From: Epiperipatus broadwayi
Taxonomy: Eukaryota > Onychophora > Udeonychophora > Euonychophora > Peripatidae
Assembly (NCBI GenBank): GCA_028023455.1
Contig: JAQFVV010000112.1
Location: 3,630,001-3,694,000 of the forward strand
Direction of reading: 5' to 3'
DNA: 64,000 nt
The translations under genes were made by a program, and so were the position numbers. Positions 1 through 12,498 of this stretch are shown piece by piece; position 1 is the first letter of the stretch; every line of letters starts with the position of its first letter. The notes beneath the pieces were generated by a model. It saw nothing but the letters and a program-made list of their open reading frames with translations. It was not told the DNA's origin and made no database searches.

Positions 1-769
1 CCATAAGTTTTTATACATATTTATAGAGGGCATACATAAATAATATTAATAGATTATATATATATATAATGACAATTATTAATTCATAGTAGATTGAAGA
101 TCTGTATTTAATCTAGTTTTTCTAATCCATAGCTTTGCTTCTCAACTTTTTTTATATCCATTCATCTCACAAGAAATATATTTTTAAGTCTCTTACAATT
201 TTTTTGTCTGTTATTTAAAACTTTACTTATCTATTTATTATCATCTCCCAATGACATGTTCAATTTGGTTTCATTTCACTCTTATTTTTTTTAATGATGT
301 CAGTGATATCTGCTTGAAATCATTTTCATGTACTTGCATTCAATTTTTATTATTAATTCTAACATAATTTGCTGATTATTTGCTGTATAATGTGTAATCT
401 ACATATTTATTTTTTGTTAAGTGTCTAAAATTTACACCCATAAAAATGTTGGGATTGACAAAAAAAGAATCGAAAAAAATATATACATGCATGAGAGAAT
501 AATCAGGTATCTGTGATATTTAAAAAGAAGTTTAAGTAAAGCTAGGCTGGACATGGCATTATAAAGGATGATAATAAGTAAATCCATAAATAATAAAACA
601 TATTTATTAAAAAATGTTTATTTTTAGGCACATGACTTTTTTAAAAGGCATTTCAATCAAAATCGCCCTGTACAAGTTTGGTTCTATGATTATGGTTATG
701 TATCTCTAATTTATTATTAATTTTCATTTTCTATCTTTTTAAAATACCCTTGAACATATATATATATAA
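1..769. other. AT-rich DNA, no gene seen
   Basis: The stretch is AT-rich with several short TA runs. I see no open frame of note, no RNA-like secondary structure and no match to the repeat families named elsewhere in this window. Confidence 0.6.
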
Positions 770-1159
770 AAGTATAGAGAATTTGCATTCAGATTTTCAA
801 GCACCCTTCAACTATCCACTAGTTGGTCCAGACTATCATCTCTCACACACATATATAATCAATGCTCAGTTTATATTAAGATAGCTAATATTCATACTTT
901 AATGGACAGGCTTCAATCCACTACAGCCTCCAACTTTTCAGCCATCCATATCATTGAAAATCTGATGATGAAAACTCAAATCCCATGCTGATGCTAATAT
1001 TATTGCCATGCCCATGTTGACCTGAAGTCACCCTGACCCATCATGTATATTGGTGATTATTAATCATTTCTACATGTGTGTGTCATGTGTATCAGTTGTA
1101 TGAGATAGTGTGGATAGTTGAAGGGTGCTTGAAAATCTGAGTTCAAATTCTCTATACTT
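770..1159. mobile_element. Foldback element, family A copy 1, 49-bp terminal inverted repeats
   Basis: The ends 770-818 and 1111-1159 are inverted repeats of each other with only about two mismatches. The interior carries pieces of a repeat seen again at 10868-11435, 58256-58362 and 63487-64000: a segment with 'agttggtccagactatcat' and 'caggcttcaatccact' in minus orientation, then 'tattggtgattatt' in plus orientation. The terminal repeats contain 'gagttcaaatt', resembling a tRNA B box. No protein is encoded. It is a non-autonomous element; SINE-derived palindrome or MITE are both possible. A target-site duplication is not clear because the flanks are low-complexity TA. Confidence 0.7.
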
Positions 1160-1500
1160 ACAATTAAGCTCCCAGGTTTGTGAAGAGTGCCTGGTTTCAA
1201 ATATATATATATATGATATTGATATTTCATTTCATTTGATTATGGTGAACTTCACCAAAAGTGATTATTAAAAATAAACTACTATGTTATGCAGATGAAC
1301 AAATGTTTGCAAATTCGAACATACATATTCAAATTTAAATTTTTATCATTGCTTCTCTTATCTAACTCTCCACCATATCACAAGCATGCACCAGCACAAA
1401 TACTAACTTCTCATTGCACATGCATTTTGGAAGTAACCTTCACTCACCAAATAAAGATTAAACACCTAGATATTCCAAACTGTATTGACAGTACTATTAT
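1160..1500. other. No gene seen
   Basis: This is AT-rich DNA with one TA run near 1202. An 80-codon open frame from 1289 has no recognisable domain and biased composition, so I regard it as chance. Confidence 0.5.
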
Positions 1501-1514
1501 TTTTCCATTCCTTT

Positions 1515-1562
1515 CCTCTCTCACAAACTAGGGACTAGTTTCTGTCCACTTTTAACACTTTG
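1515..1562. repeat. Fragment of foldback family B
   Basis: The segment around 'agggactagtttctgtcc' followed by 'cttttaacactttgtgaa' resembles the arm of the family-B foldback elements at 48537-50173, where 'agggactggtttctatcc' and 'cttttaatatctta' occur in the same order. Only this short piece is recognisable. Confidence 0.45.
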
Positions 1563-2335
1563 TGAAAAAATAAATAATTGTTGTACTATTGACCATCTTC
1601 ATTCACAAGTGGCTATTTAATATTTATTATTATTATTATAGTGACAATATAATTTACAAGGGCAATTTTCATTAGTAATTTTTAATCCGAAAGTAAACAG
1701 CTTTCAACAGGCACTGTTTATTACGTAACTAACTCGCAATGTTATAGTGTGTTCATCCCCCCCATCTCAAAGTTCACCATATTGCAAATATTCAATGTAT
1801 ATATATATGCTAAACATGTTTTTCATGAACAAGAAACTAAAAACAATTGTACTTTGAATATTTATTGTTTTTGTGATTTATTTAATTGTTAATAACCATT
1901 GATATTAGCCCATATGCCATATTGACTTTTCATGCATTTGGCTGAAGATGCAATTTTTACAGTAGAATTAGATTATAAAAGAATTTATACATTTTTAAAG
2001 TTTCCATAAATTGTAAATTTTTTAATGTAAGTTTTAAAATATGACTTTTTAAAAATAAATTTTAAATTATTTTACATAAAATTGTTGTTAAAATAATGTA
2101 TAATACAATTTACCAATTATTTTTTCAAAAATAAAGTGAAAACACTTGTTTGTTTGTTATTGGGGTTTGGGGAGGGGGCAGTGTCTTTCCTAACAAAATA
2201 AATATTAAATAATATCATAATTTATTTTCAAATGTTTACTTAATAATAACATTGATATATTATAAGTTGAAACAATATACATTATTAACTATATCTGAGA
2301 AATTTACACACATGCACACACAAATATATATATCA
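1563..2335. other. AT-rich DNA with an ATT microsatellite
   Basis: A short (ATT)n run lies near 1625-1640. Nothing else with coding or RNA character is seen. Confidence 0.5.
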
Positions 2336-2412
2336 TTAAAAACCAGTCAACACTTACACAATCCCAATATCAATAACATTCAACAATTTCAAACTGTTGT
2401 CAAGACAACCAT
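2336..2412 (+). repeat. Dispersed repeat family F, copy 1
   Basis: About 75 bp here, from 'aaaaaccagtcaacactta' to 'ttgtcaagacaacc', recur in inverse orientation at 41139-41213. The match is high over the whole length. Flanks differ, so this looks like two independent insertions of a short element or two surviving pieces of a longer one. Confidence 0.6.
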
Positions 2413-2699
2413 TTAATAATAAAGTGGAATCCCACCTTATCCACCTTTATTAATGATCCAATATATTTATATAGACACCAAAGATTGTTATATATATATA
2501 TATATAACTGATTTCTTTTATAAATTAGTATTTAAAATTTTATATGTATAATTAAATGTGGTTTTAATTTTTGAAAAAAAAAAATTGAAATAATTTATTG
2601 AGACAATTCATTTCAGTATAATATAAATTTGTATTCTAAAACATAATCTTTGTATATTAAATTCTTCATAATTTTCTTTATTATTGTTGTTAATGTTTT

Positions 2700-2845
2700 T
2701 ATTATTAATATTACTACTGCTGCTGCTGCTGCTACTACTACTACTTCTGCTATTACTATTACTACTGCTACTGCTACTCCTACTACTACTTTTAAAACAT
2801 TTTATTACTATACTACTACTGCTACTACTACCACTATTGTTTTTT
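2700..2845. repeat. Trinucleotide (ACT/GCT)n microsatellite
   Basis: The run is made of act, gct, att and tct triplets with local pure GCT and ACT tracts. The Thr/Ala-rich 69-codon open frame across it is simply the translation of the repeat and is not called as a gene. Confidence 0.85.
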
Positions 2846-3502
2846 TTTTAAAAAAATAGCTTTTATTAAAAAAAAATGCATAATAAAAACGGTGTTGTGT
2901 TAACACTTTGAATATCCCACTTTAAAGAGAAATGAATTATCTAAAATATGACTTACTATAAATATACATAATATGTACCATTTTTATATTACATTTGCTA
3001 AAAGACAAATTATGCTGATAATTACACATTTGGAAGTAACAAAGTTTTTATAGATTGTATTATTAATCATAATTTATTGCTGTTATAATATGAGCGGGCT
3101 TATTTCCATAATAATGACTCGAGAAATTTGTTAGAAATGGTGTTTCTAGACAACTATCTATTACTTTTGACAACTTTTAAGCTAAACTGTTTGTTCTCCA
3201 TAATACTATTCTTAGTTTATTTTTAGCTGCGAATAATTATTGATAATTACCTAGCAAAATCACTGATAACAAATTTCATTAATCATTATATAGCATAAAC
3301 CTGCTCATTTATTTATTTTCATCCTAATTAATTCATGAAAATGTTTAATATATATATATAATTAATTTAATCTATATCTTATATAGAAATTTTTTACCAT
3401 CTTCCAAGTGGCAACGATTGATGAAAAAATCAAGAAATTTTTACTGGACATATGTTTCTGTCAATTGATATCATTATTGAGCAGAGATTGGTTAATTTTA
3501 AA
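2846..3502. other. AT-rich DNA, no gene seen
   Basis: I see homopolymer A and T runs and TA runs only. Confidence 0.5.
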
Positions 3503-3702
3503 ACAAAAAAATAAGCAGAGGTTTGAGATTTATTCATTTACCTTCCATCACACTGCTTTTACATGAGATGGGAAAGACCCTTGTATAATTTATAATGCAA
3601 TAAGGCATATAGATGTCCCACCATCTCATTCATGTAAGAACAGATAATGAGAGATCCAGAAGATAATGTTGTTCTCTGCTTGTTTTTTTTTTTGTTACTG
3701 GA
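3503..3702. repeat. Degenerate inverted repeat (foldback)
   Basis: The left arm (about 3503-3582, with 'aaataagcagaggtttgaga' and 'cttttacatgagatggga') is partly complementary to the right arm (about 3612-3702, with 'cccaccatctcattcatg' and 'ttctctgcttgttttt'). Several mismatches and small gaps suggest an old foldback element. It matches no other family here. Confidence 0.45.
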
Positions 3703-5055
3703 CAATAATATCATTAATTATTATATGTATAATTCTGGCTGTAATCTTTTAAATAGATTAGTATGCAAATATGCTAGTGTGCTTTATTACCGAATATATT
3801 TATAGAAAGTTTATGTATAAATAAAAATTATTTTTAACACTAATTATCATAAGATAACAAATATAGTTCAGAGTTTTACAATGTTCTAAGATTTTTCTTA
3901 TCCATTGAAAATTTCAGAAAATTATTAACTTATCATTAGAAAATTATAATATCAAAGCGATAAAAGTTCATATTTTATTTCTAAAATTGTATTCATGTCC
4001 TCATCTGGAACTCATCCATAAATTTGATCTCACCAAGCTATCAGGCAATCTTTGAGTCAACAGCTCAGTACTTTCAAAACATTGTATAAATATTATTCTT
4101 AAATGCTTCCAGGATGTTAGTATAGCTTTTACAGTGTTATAAAAATTGTAAAAGTCATTCAATTCCATTTATTTCAAATATTTATTTTTTGAAAATAGTT
4201 TTCAAATAAAAAGTTGTAAGTGGATTAAGTTCTATAATAATTTTTGAAAATCCAAATTTTATAAATGGTGATTCTTTATGTCAAAATATTATTTTATAAA
4301 AATGAATTTTTAAGGATACTTATTATTTAAAAAGAATATAAGCAAAGATCTTACACAACTAATAATAGAAGACTTAGGCCAAATAGCATATAATCCCAGT
4401 CAATGGATGACAGTCATATTTTGTAAAACATTCAGATTATCAAGAATTAGAGAATTTCGTAGAACTATTTTGAGTATTATAGTTTCTACAATCATAAAAC
4501 TGTTTAAAAAAACATTCTAACTTTTTCTTATAGAATGATTTTTAGATATCAGTTAATTGTGAAAAGCCAATTAACAATGCATACTTAAGAGTACCCACTC
4601 AGTCTTGCAGGATGAGATATTTATTCATCAAAATCTAGATACTATTTCTGCTAGTCATTTCTGCTTCCTCGCTAGATCTTTTTCTCTCACTCCTTTTACA
4701 TTACTGTTTTCAACTACTTAAATTAATGAGCAGTTTATGTCATCTAGTCTTTCCCCTTCAATAATTGTGACAATGGAATAGTATAGTAAGCAATTATATT
4801 TTTATTCTTTAATTACTTAACAATTTTGACTTTAATGTTTTCTTTTGCCTTTGTTTGGCGAAATCCTTCAGCATTGAGGAAATAATAATGAAAAAGAAAA
4901 ACAGTTTTAGAAGATTATGATTTTCCTAGAGGTGATCCTGAATGTGGTAATATAATATAAAATCCATGTATCATCTGGAAGATATCACTGCAGTTGTCTA
5001 TTCTTTTATGGAATGCCTTTATTAATATAATAATAATGATTCTAGGCATGTAATA
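3703..5055. other. AT-rich DNA, no gene seen
   Basis: Neither strand shows a recognisable coding segment, although the right part could be unrecognised remains of the LINE tail that follows. Confidence 0.45.
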
Positions 5056-5880
5056 TTAGAAGTGGTGTTTGCCTCTGATGTGCACACTCATCATCACCAG
5101 ATTTTTGAATGAGTATGTCCATTGCAATGCCAGGGAAGAACAAACTACTTTAGAGATGAATTGTGTGATGATTATACAGACTAATTTGTGAATCTTAAAT
5201 ACATCATGTTGGTCCATTTTTCTCTTTATTTGATATTTGGCAATGCTATCTTTAATTTCTTTAGGAGAAACCATTTTTTCCTTAAATACTTCACATTACA
5301 TCTATCTTTAGCTCTTCATCATATTATATTTTTTGCCATAACTTCCCAATGTAAACAATTAACATAGACATTACTCTTCTTTAGAATATTTTAAAGATAA
5401 TCCTAATGATGTAAACAGGATCTATCTCTCCCATAAAAACCATAAAAATACCTTTTGAGGAAGTCTTACATTGTTCATTCATTTTCTATGTTTATTCCAA
5501 TGAAGGGTTGATTCTACAAAAAAGAACTTTATAGTATCATATCTAGCAAGTTAAAGAATACATTGTTTCAATGATCTCACCATTAAGATTTCATAGAGCA
5601 TCCTTAAATGAAATTTTTCTAATACCTTTATATTGTTTCAATAGGGTGTCCAAGTCTTACTTCCATACAATAATTAAGCTAAAATAACAGCTTTATATAC
5701 AGCTAAATTTTCTGTAGTTATTTTTCTCCTATCATTTAATTTGTTAAAAGTAGTAGCAGCATATTGGAGTTTCTGTGATATACACACTAAATTTTTAAAA
5801 TGTGTAAATGTAATAATTAATGCAAAATATAACCTGTTAATAAAATTGAATTTAATGAGAAAATATTTCACACCCAGTTT
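5056..5880 (-). pseudogene. RTE-like LINE, C-terminal remnant
   Basis: Reading the minus strand from about 5880 downward, the frame carries 'AVYKAVILA', then after a stop 'LLYGSKTWTPY', then 'LEKFHLRMLYEI' and 'NVRLPQKVF'. These match in order the region downstream of the RT core in RTE-type LINEs (a Y-K-A-V-x-L-P-T-LLYG-x-E-T-W segment, an L-E-x-F-H-x-R segment and an R-L-P-K-x-V-F segment). Further down, 5274-5056 is open and basic and may be the protein tail. Stops and frameshifts break it throughout. The RT catalytic core is not seen, so this is a 5'-truncated, dead copy. The clade is inferred from motif resemblance. Confidence 0.6.
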
Positions 5881-6252
5881 TTAAATTTAACTAAAATTAC
5901 AAATTCATTCATTGTTTGTTTGTACAAGTACATTTCATGTTTTTATAATGTGGCTACTCTACTGGGCAGTGAAAATATGAGCCATTTGATGAGTCAATAG
6001 TAAATCCCATGAAGTATTGAACATGTAAAATGGTAAGGAGTGAATAAAACAAAACTATGAAGATATAGTATTATCATAACGTCAAATATCCAACAATAGT
6101 GCGAAAAATCAACAACTTTAAGGGGGAAAGTAGCTCATGAGAATCTTAGACTCTAGACTGAGATCATGTTTTTGATGATAATAAAATAATATATGTCATA
6201 ATCCACATGTCATGATGTTACATTTGCACTTTGTTATTGTGGATATTCCCTG

Positions 6253-6372
6253 TGGGGGTAGACGCAGAGATAAAGTGTTGGGTTCTGAACTTCAAAGTCC
6301 ATGAATTGTGGTTCATCCCCATCACTTCCAGTACTTGAACATTATATGAACTTCTGAGAAATAAATCATTCA
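6253..6372 (+). mobile_element. tRNA-derived SINE, family D copy 1
   Basis: The left part ('gggtagacgcagagataaag' to 'gtggttcatcccc') has the layout of a tRNA gene, with an A-box-like stretch and a weak B-box-like 'gtggttcatcc'. It is followed by a body with 'cttccagtacttgaa' and 'gaacttctgagaaataaatca'. The same head and body occur on the minus strand at 36270-36385 and 37150-37265. No tRNA cloverleaf closes at the 3' side, so this is a SINE and not a tRNA gene. Confidence 0.6.
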
Positions 6373-9300
6373 ATTGTTATATTTTATTTTTTATTGTGGA
6401 CACATCAGGTGTATACTGTAGCAAATAATCCATTAATTCACCAATGACATTTTCACTTGAAAAGGAATGAGGTGTTTATTAAAGTTTTTGACAGTCATTG
6501 CATCATCACTTATCTGTCCCCTAATTATCTTCTTTTAATTTATAATTTGACAATAAAATATAATATATATCTGGTAGAATATATCTTCTTGTATGTATAT
6601 AAATTACATACATTAAATCTAAACTAGAGACTATAACAAATTAATTACACTTAACATAACAAATTTTAACCAAATATTTAGGTTATCAAAACCCCACATA
6701 CAAATGTGTCATATATTATTGCAAATAAGTACAAGACTAATTAATACCTTACCACAACATCTTGGATCAGTGGAATTCATCAGGTGGTTTTGGAAGTATC
6801 CAACCCCAATTATCTACCTAAGTAATGTGACAAACATTTATTAAATCAGACATGTGATAAAGTTAATTTTTAAAAGAAAGAACTGCAGCTCTTAAGGACC
6901 TAAACGATACACATATATATATATATACTGTCCCCTTGCTAACATTGGAAAGACTCTCCGGCTCCTACTCTAATCAGAATAATATTTATCGAAAATGATA
7001 CTTTGACTAACTCAGAATATATTTCTAATATATTATATCTAATAAAATTAACATTTAAAATAATTTATCTTATTTAAATAATAAACTAAGATAATAATAA
7101 AAAAACAAATCAAATAGAAGGTTCCAATTGAATTCCCAGCTTATTTATTATACCAACAACTTAATTAAACTATAACTAGCCTATTATTTACCATTAAAAT
7201 ATGGGTTGATTAAAATACTAACAAAAAATTATAAAAACTCTTGCACGAGACATTCTTCAAGGTATACTGTTGGTTTAACATTGAAGATGTATCCCGAAAG
7301 ATATACTCTTAGTGGCATAAGAATATTATCCCTACTTAATTTATATTACAAAACTATCTTGTAATACTTTCATGGCTCATAACACACATAAAATAATCCA
7401 AATTAAATAATCTATAAAATTTATTATAAAACAATAAATCAATTACTATTTTTCATGAAAATAATATTAAAATTTAACATTAACTAAAATTCATATCGAT
7501 TATCACTTCATGTAATTCTTATAATTATTCAATATCTCACATTCATCTCCTAATAATAATAATAAACAAATTAATGTCATGTAGTTAAATATAATGAAGG
7601 ATTTTACATATATCCAATTACTCTAACAAAACAACAATGAACAACTAGAATATTTTAATGATTCTTAAAATCATATATCTATTTGACTACTACTCTTCAA
7701 TAAACATAAATAAATTTATAAATTCTTATAAAACATCATATAAAATCTTTTATTTCTTAGGTGACATTTTACAGAAAATATTATATTCCTAATATAATTG
7801 CAATAATAAATATTTTAAAATTGGCATTGTATAATTTTCATAATCACCAATAATAAGATCTGTAATAATAATAATTATAATAATATATTTTTGTTAATCA
7901 TGTGCAATAATATAATGATCCAAATAATTTTTATAACTCATGTGTGTGTATACGAAGATTCAAAAAACACTAGGACACATCAACAAATAAAACTCTTGAG
8001 ACAATATGAATTCCAAAAAACAACAATTTTATTATGATTTATTAATGTACTATATTTACAACAATATAAATTTATAAAATTTAAAATATTTACAAAAAAA
8101 TAGAATAAGAAAATTAATTAAATTAAAATATTTACTTAAAAAAACATAATAAAAATAAATAAACATTAAATAGCCTTTATTCTGATTATTTGATGTAGAA
8201 AAAAAAAATGATACATTATAATAGTAATATCATTATTTTCTCCAATTATGACAACAATACTCTATTGGCATTATCATAATAAAACAATAACAATAAATAA
8301 ATACAATTTATTTAACTAATAATATGCTTCAATTTTTTGGAAAGTAATTATAATTATAGTAATCCTATTAACTATAAAATTTAAATTGAAATTAGCACTT
8401 AGTCAAAATTTAACATATAACATTATATTGAAAAAGATTAGGCACCGACTTCATTTATATACCAGCAAAGCATTTATCTTTATCTTTCAGATATATTTTA
8501 ACACTTCAAATGTAAATTTAAATAAAGAAAAATATAGTTACTGAATATTTTATTCACCACTTTACAAAAATATTTACTTTTAAAATATTTTAAACAATCA
8601 TATAATTTTATTCTTCTATAAGTTCACTCTTCTTATAGAAATTTCAAATTATATTAAAGAATTATATTGCATGTACATTCTTTATTTATCCATTTTATAA
8701 TCTATTACCATAATAGCATTCAGATATTATGTTTCATCATTCTTTCTTACAATCAAATAAAATATGCATTAAATATTTGAATTTAATGATCTCTATTATT
8801 CATATATCTCTAGGAATATCAAATTATTTCTTTTCTTCTTTCTCTATAAACAATAAATAATAAACATCATTTGTGATTTCTCTCCTCTTGCATTCACAAA
8901 TATTGACAACTTTCAACAGTCTAGTTATTATTCTAACCAACTTTTAAACTATCATTTATGATGTAATATCCAATGATGATTAATAGTGATTATAGTGAGA
9001 GATATGAATACAATAATAACTCAAACGAATATGAAACATCATGGTTACAGTGCTTAAAGGCCAAATATCATGTATCTTAAATTCTGATCATGGCTTCTAC
9101 CTGAGCTCTTGATGAATTATGTAAAGAATGCTATTGGCCATGTACTAACTATACAAAACTTTGTAATCTGTATTTAATTACTTAATTCACAACAATATGA
9201 TTCACACATAATATTCTTCTTGATATCCCTAGAACCCAAGATTTCATTTTATAACTAATTTCCCAGACTACTATCTTTCATCTTGCACATTCTGCATACT

Positions 9301-10399
9301 TCTGACATCGCAAAGAAATTCTAACTATGTCATATAAAATAATCTCAAAACCACATTTTCAAAATAAATATCTAATAGTAAATTCAAGAAAGTTCAAAAC
9401 ATTGTATACACAAATGATTTCAATAAAATATCCATCATTATCACACATTCATTCATTTATATTATAGTACTACATAATTCAGGGATTAACATTTTCATTT
9501 TATTGTATCTAAAAAGATACTATCTATAATGATATATTAGAAACTCATAATCATATTTCAAAAATATGCATACTTAAGCATTCATAAAAATTACTTAAAT
9601 ACATTAGATAACCCACAAGGCATTTTTAATCTTTACATTACATTCATAAAACAATATATTCATAAGCATATAAATATAATTCATCTGGCTTAATACTCAA
9701 ACAATATGATAAATGAAATAAAATATGCAATGAAATATTATTAAAATATTAAAATGCATAGTAATTTACCTTTAATTCCAATAATTATTGGAATTAAATA
9801 CTGTGGTCCCCTTGTTTTCATGGTTGTCAGAATATAAAAATAAGTTATAGGCATTTTAAATTTTCTGATACCTAATATTTTTCTTTATTTTTAAAATAAA
9901 TTATTTCAATATTAAAACTAAATATATTTCTAATAATAAAGATATTAATTAAATATTATTATTACTAATACTAAAAAATATTAATACTAAAAAATAGAAA
10001 AGTAATAAATTCAAAACTACACAAAGTTTTTCTTTGCTTTTATTCTGCCAGCAACGAGCTTCCTCCATTGCTATTAATGACAGAAAAGTTTGAACACCCC
10101 CCCCCCGCCGTACTATATACTCCCCCCCCCCACCGTACTATATAAAACTTCATAATGCAGAATATTAAATCTTTTAAAATCTATGAAATACTGTCCATAC
10201 TGGGTAAATATTCTATCTAAGTTCATTTCTTAGCATTTTCCAGATGAACAGGAATTCAGATAAAACATTCATTAGTATACTTTTCATATTAGGTAATAAT
10301 TTTCTGTACATACATTTTAAATATATGCTGATCCAGATTTATGGTAAAATATGGTGAAATTAATATTTCTTTATTAGAAAACATTTATAAAACATTTTA
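6373..10399. other. 4-kb extremely AT-rich block without genes
   Basis: This is the most AT-rich long block of the window, full of 'ataataat', 'ttatta' and A runs. No open frame reaches 60 codons. At about 10097-10146 a stretch of C runs contains a direct duplication: C9 plus 'gccgtactatata', then C10 plus 'accgtactatata'. I see no other feature. Confidence 0.5.
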
Positions 10400-10867
10400 A
10401 AGAATAAGATTATTTATCGGTTAATTTTTTTTTCAGTAGATAACTTTTCATTCTTGTTTTTCCTGCAAAATGTATATGCTTGTATTTCAATGGAAATAAT
10501 TTACCACAGAATATTTCTTAAAATTTAAAATTTTATCTTTTCAAACACACATTTTAGTTAAATAATTTCTTGTAACTCTTGTACAGTCTCTTCATCCAGG
10601 TAATATTTCATATAAGACATAATGATAATCTTACAATCATATCAAAAGTTATCTCTCCATATATGTCTATACATCTCTTCATATTTTATTAAAAAAATTA
10701 TTATTAATTTCAGTCAAATCAGAACCATTTTAAAATTCTATTAATATTTTAAAATGATTAACAAGTTTTAATTTAAGTTCATTGGAATGTTTTCTAAGAG
10801 TAGAAATATCGATTGTTATTGTCTTCTTGATAATTTTTATTCTTCTAATTTTACATTAATATGTTAT
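10400..10867 (-). pseudogene. APE-type LINE remnant, linker between endonuclease and RT
   Basis: On the minus strand, 'DISTLRKHSNELKLKLVNHF' is readable just left of 10830. A second copy of the same protein segment, 'DISNLRK' followed by 'NKFKVELANHFKKLLDF', lies at 59930-60000 on the minus strand. This fits the basic linker after the endonuclease in RTE/craniofacial-protein-2-like LINE polyproteins. It is probably the downstream continuation of the endonuclease pieces at 12499-12770 and 11440-11778, separated from them by family-A repeats. RT motifs further left are not recognisable. Confidence 0.5.
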
Positions 10868-10945
10868 GAATGATCAAGTGTATCAATGGTATGAGATAGC
10901 ATGGAGGGTTGAAGGGCATGTGAAAGTCTGAGTTCAATCCTCTCC
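10868..10945 (+). repeat. Family A repeat, partial copy 2a
   Basis: The segment 'gatcaagtgtatcaatggt', 'gagatagcatgg', 'tgaaagtctgagttcaa' is the tRNA-like 3' portion of family A. The same order is present in 11360-11430, 1080-1156 and 58290-58362. Confidence 0.65.
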
Positions 10946-11057
10946 CTGTATATTGCATATAAAAGTGCAGGTATGAAAAAGTCTATAATGTAGAAAAAAA
11001 TCATATTTCAAAATATAGTGCTTTAAGGTCTGCCCATATCTCATATATGTATGTAAA

Positions 11058-11435
11058 TGGATTGTGTCCTGTACACATGAGGGGCAGAGGGATTTGTGAT
11101 CAACATGGGTAGGATGAGAAGATTGGCACCAAGGTGAACTTTGAACATTCCGTCATCAGATTTTCAATGAAATGGCTGAAAGAGTTATAGGGTGGAATGG
11201 TTTGAAGCCTGCCCATCAAAGTATGAAGATTGGCCATCTTAATATAAGCTGGGCTTTGATTGTATGTATGTGTGGCGATGGTAATCTGGACCAACTGATG
11301 TGTGCTAGTTTAGAAAAAAATATGTGTATTGGTGATTATTTATCTTTTCAACATGTACATGATCAAGTGTATCAATGGTAGGAGATAGCATGGATGGTCG
11401 AGGGTCGTGTGAAAGTCCGAGTTCAAAACCCTTAT
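11058..11435 (+). mobile_element. Family A repeat, most complete single copy (2b)
   Basis: The copy runs from 'gtacacatgaggg' and 'caacatgggt' through 'tttgaagcctgcccatc', 'ctggaccaactgatg' and 'tattggtgattattt' to 'gaaagtccgagttcaaaac'. Near its right end 'TAGCATGGATGG' (11386-11397) fits a pol III A box and 'GTTCAAAAC' (11421-11429) fits a B box, 23 nt apart. The unit is the same sequence that forms both arms of the palindrome at 63695-64000. No protein is encoded; the open frames on both strands are short and unrelated to any domain. I infer a SINE-like element. Confidence 0.6.
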
Positions 11436-11439
11436 ATAT

Positions 11440-11778
11440 TAAATATGATATGTACATTTATTTCACTAATCAATGATCACTTCCTGTATTGAATCAATAA
11501 AAACATTGAGTTCTTGAAATATTGTTGTATTTCCATTTCAGTGTTTTTATGTTTATTTCAATTTAGGATTTATTTCAAAGAAAAAATTCATAATATAGTT
11601 TTTTTCGTTTCCTGTAAATCCTATCTATTATTTAAATTTATTCATAACACTTTGATCTTTCAATCACTTTTCAATTTTGGTATTAAAGTTTCCCAGTGCT
11701 TCTTGATCTGATCAAAAGCATTTTGTACATCTATGTAAAAATTCTCTATTTTTCATTATAATGAGAACTTGTTGGGAT
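11440..11778 (-). pseudogene. APE-type LINE endonuclease, middle part
   Basis: Starting at 11778 on the minus strand the frame reads 'PTSSHYNEKQIENFYIDVQ' then 'NAFDQIKKHWETL'. This is the typical APE-endonuclease stretch after the 'VYAPTS' motif, where an E-x-F-Y-x-D-V-Q helix precedes the G-D-F/W-N catalytic strand. The G-D-x-N strand itself is not preserved. It joins in frame with 12499-12770 once the 11779-12484 insertion (one TSD copy included) is removed. Confidence 0.65.
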
Positions 11779-12498
11779 ATAAACCTAAGTTAATAAGAAT
11801 ACCAAATTCTCCACATGTAGAGCCACCAAGTGCAAGTCTTCTCACTGATGAAAGCCACAGCTAAAAACTGGTCTGGGGATATTGGAAGAATAGGCACTAA
11901 ATAGGGATTTTATGCACATACCTTCCTGCATCCATTGATTACAAAAATTTGCACATGGTGACATTCCTGCATGGAAAGTTTGGTACTCTTATTAAACAGC
12001 ACATGTAAGCATATGAAATGGTGCTCATATGATGTCTTGATGGTTTTATACCTTTCTTGCTTATAGGATAATGATAGCTGTGCTTTTTGAAAAACCAGAC
12101 ACCAAAATGTATAGATGCTGAACTGAGTTCAGATCTATTTGACTATACAAATGAATGAATTTGGGTTGGAAACATTATGTTTTTCATCATGGCCTCCTAA
12201 CTTATAGTTAACCAAATAGGTGAAAGTTAGCTGTTGGTGTGTTGCATTACATCCTGAGATCTACTAGGTGCAGTGCTCTTAAATCCAAAACAATTCACTG
12301 ATGAAAACTGCAAGCTAAAAACTAGTCTGGAGATATTGGATGAAGATGCACTATGTAGGGATTTTATGCATAGACTTTCGTGCTTTCATTGATTGCAAAG
12401 GCTTGCACTTGATGGGACTACTGTATGGATGGTTTGGTACTCCCATTAACAGCATGTGTAAGCATATGAAATGGTGATCATGTGATAAACCTAAGTTA
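11779..12498. mobile_element. Family E insertion, tandem dimer with 14-bp TSD
   Basis: A 692-bp insert (11793-12484) is bounded by perfect 14-bp direct repeats 'ataaacctaagtta' at 11779-11792 and 12485-12498. Excising the insert plus one repeat copy rejoins the LINE endonuclease frame on the minus strand. The insert holds two direct copies of one unit: 'aaaaactggtctggggatat' at 11861 and 'aaaaactagtctggagatat' at 12318, each followed by 'tagggattttatgca' and ending in 'gcatatgaaatggtg'. A third, solitary copy lies at 47930-48075. The long TSD fits LINE-mediated target-primed insertion. No protein is encoded and I do not recognise the family. Confidence 0.75.

Noticed and set aside
947-970. 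Hammerhead-ribozyme-like 'ctgatgatgaaaac', expected in some PLEs
   Set aside because: No room for stem II between the two core strands and no matching cleavage-site strand nearby.
1289-1531. 80-codon plus-strand frame
   Set aside because: No domain, AT-driven composition, and its end overlaps a family B fragment; taken as chance.
2650-2859. Thr/Ala-rich frame
   Set aside because: It is the translation of a trinucleotide microsatellite with homopolymer flanks.
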